From positions 1 to 63,842 of the forward strand of contig NZ_CACWVY010000017.1 in assembly GCF_902764455.1 (NCBI RefSeq): a stretch of DNA of 63,842 nucleotides, read 5' to 3'. This document shows positions 63,620 to 63,842 of this stretch, piece by piece. Position 1 is the first letter of the stretch, and each line of letters starts with the position of its first letter. A program made the translations under genes and the position numbers. The notes below the pieces were generated by a model. The model worked only from the letters and a program-made list of their open reading frames with translations, searched no databases and was not told where the DNA came from. Origin of the DNA: an uncultured Methanobrevibacter sp. GTDB lineage: Archaea; Methanobacteriota; Methanobacteria; Methanobacteriales; Methanobacteriaceae.

Positions 63620-63842
63620 TCAAACCCTTTTTTTTAAATCTTTTTCTGAATACTTTAGCTTCCGCAAGTTAGATGAATTGCACAAAACGGATATTTATTT
63701 GCAGTTTTTAAAGTGTGAATTAATTAATGGAAAGTTATGCTTAATAGTCTATTACTTAATGTTTGTACCATTTTTGTAATTTGTTCTTGGGCTGTTATGT
63801 TTTTTTTTCAACATAAGGTTTACCAAGCTATCTCCCATTGAC
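63620..63842. other. right edge, noncoding
   Basis: AT-rich sequence after the DUF4013 gene; no gene is visible before the window ends. Confidence 0.4.

Overview
The window looks like a piece of a low-GC methanogenic archaeon of the Methanobrevibacter type (family Methanobacteriaceae). The evidence is very AT-rich intergenic DNA, GGAGG/GGTGA ribosome-binding sites mixed with apparently leaderless genes behind TATA boxes, several large secreted 'adhesin-like' proteins with parallel beta-helix and lysine-rich C-terminal Ig-like repeats, a DUF3344 protein, a DUF4013 membrane protein, DUF447, and a surface CobN-like protein. No rRNA, tRNA, CRISPR array or core methanogenesis gene was found. Most of the window is accessory: surface proteins, transporters, signalling proteins, toxin-antitoxin-like cassettes, and many relics.

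Layout. 0-2.9 kb: a structured RNA element (copy 1), a MNT/HEPN pair with a frameshifted HEPN gene, and a decayed IS4-type transposase. 2.9-6.5 kb: an MFS exporter, a ClC-type chloride antiporter and a nitroreductase. 6.6-10.2 kb: an intracellular BspA-like repeat protein facing a TPR protein. 10.8-15.8 kb: a run of same-strand genes with a SIS isomerase-like protein, a winged-helix/FHA protein, an HD+RyR-domain protein with a decayed 5' end, and two tandem small membrane proteins with a potassium-channel-like pore segment. 15.8-17.6 kb: flavodoxin and MATE exporter. 17.6-27.6 kb: a secreted, membrane-anchored CobN-like protein, a DUF2162 membrane protein and an ExbB/ExbD-like motor pair, then a DUF3344 adhesin. 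Both transcription units are preceded by arrays of a 9-bp pseudo-palindrome (AGTATTACT).

27.8-36.3 kb: two DUF4062-like proteins around a TPR protein, an XRE-cupin regulator with an acyl-CoA ligase, and unknown small genes. 36.3-44.4 kb: an adhesin flanked by two direct-repeat relics of an Rpn-type nuclease, a CPBP-like membrane protein, an SseB-like protein, a zinc-ribbon membrane protein, a broken TMEM175 channel and a further adhesin. 44.4-47.2 kb: a two-gene PIN-nuclease cassette lying between two damaged potassium-channel copies that share a 155-bp direct repeat with one mismatch. 47.7-54.7 kb: an SDH-type serine protease, DUF447, an AAA ATPase, an XerA-like recombinase, structured RNA copy 2 with a small upstream ORF, and a small toxin-antitoxin-like pair. 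54.9-63.6 kb: a 1520-residue beta-helix surface protein carrying a papain-type protease, an MFS symporter, a secreted protein with a very long amphipathic helix, and DUF4013.

The best candidates for something undescribed are: (1) the two-copy structured RNA, supported by compensatory base changes; (2) the PIN cassette with its all-helical partner; (3) the RyR/HD protein with twin pore-like proteins; (4) the ExbBD-coupled surface CobN with its operator array; and (5) the DUF4062-TPR-DUF4062 triplet.
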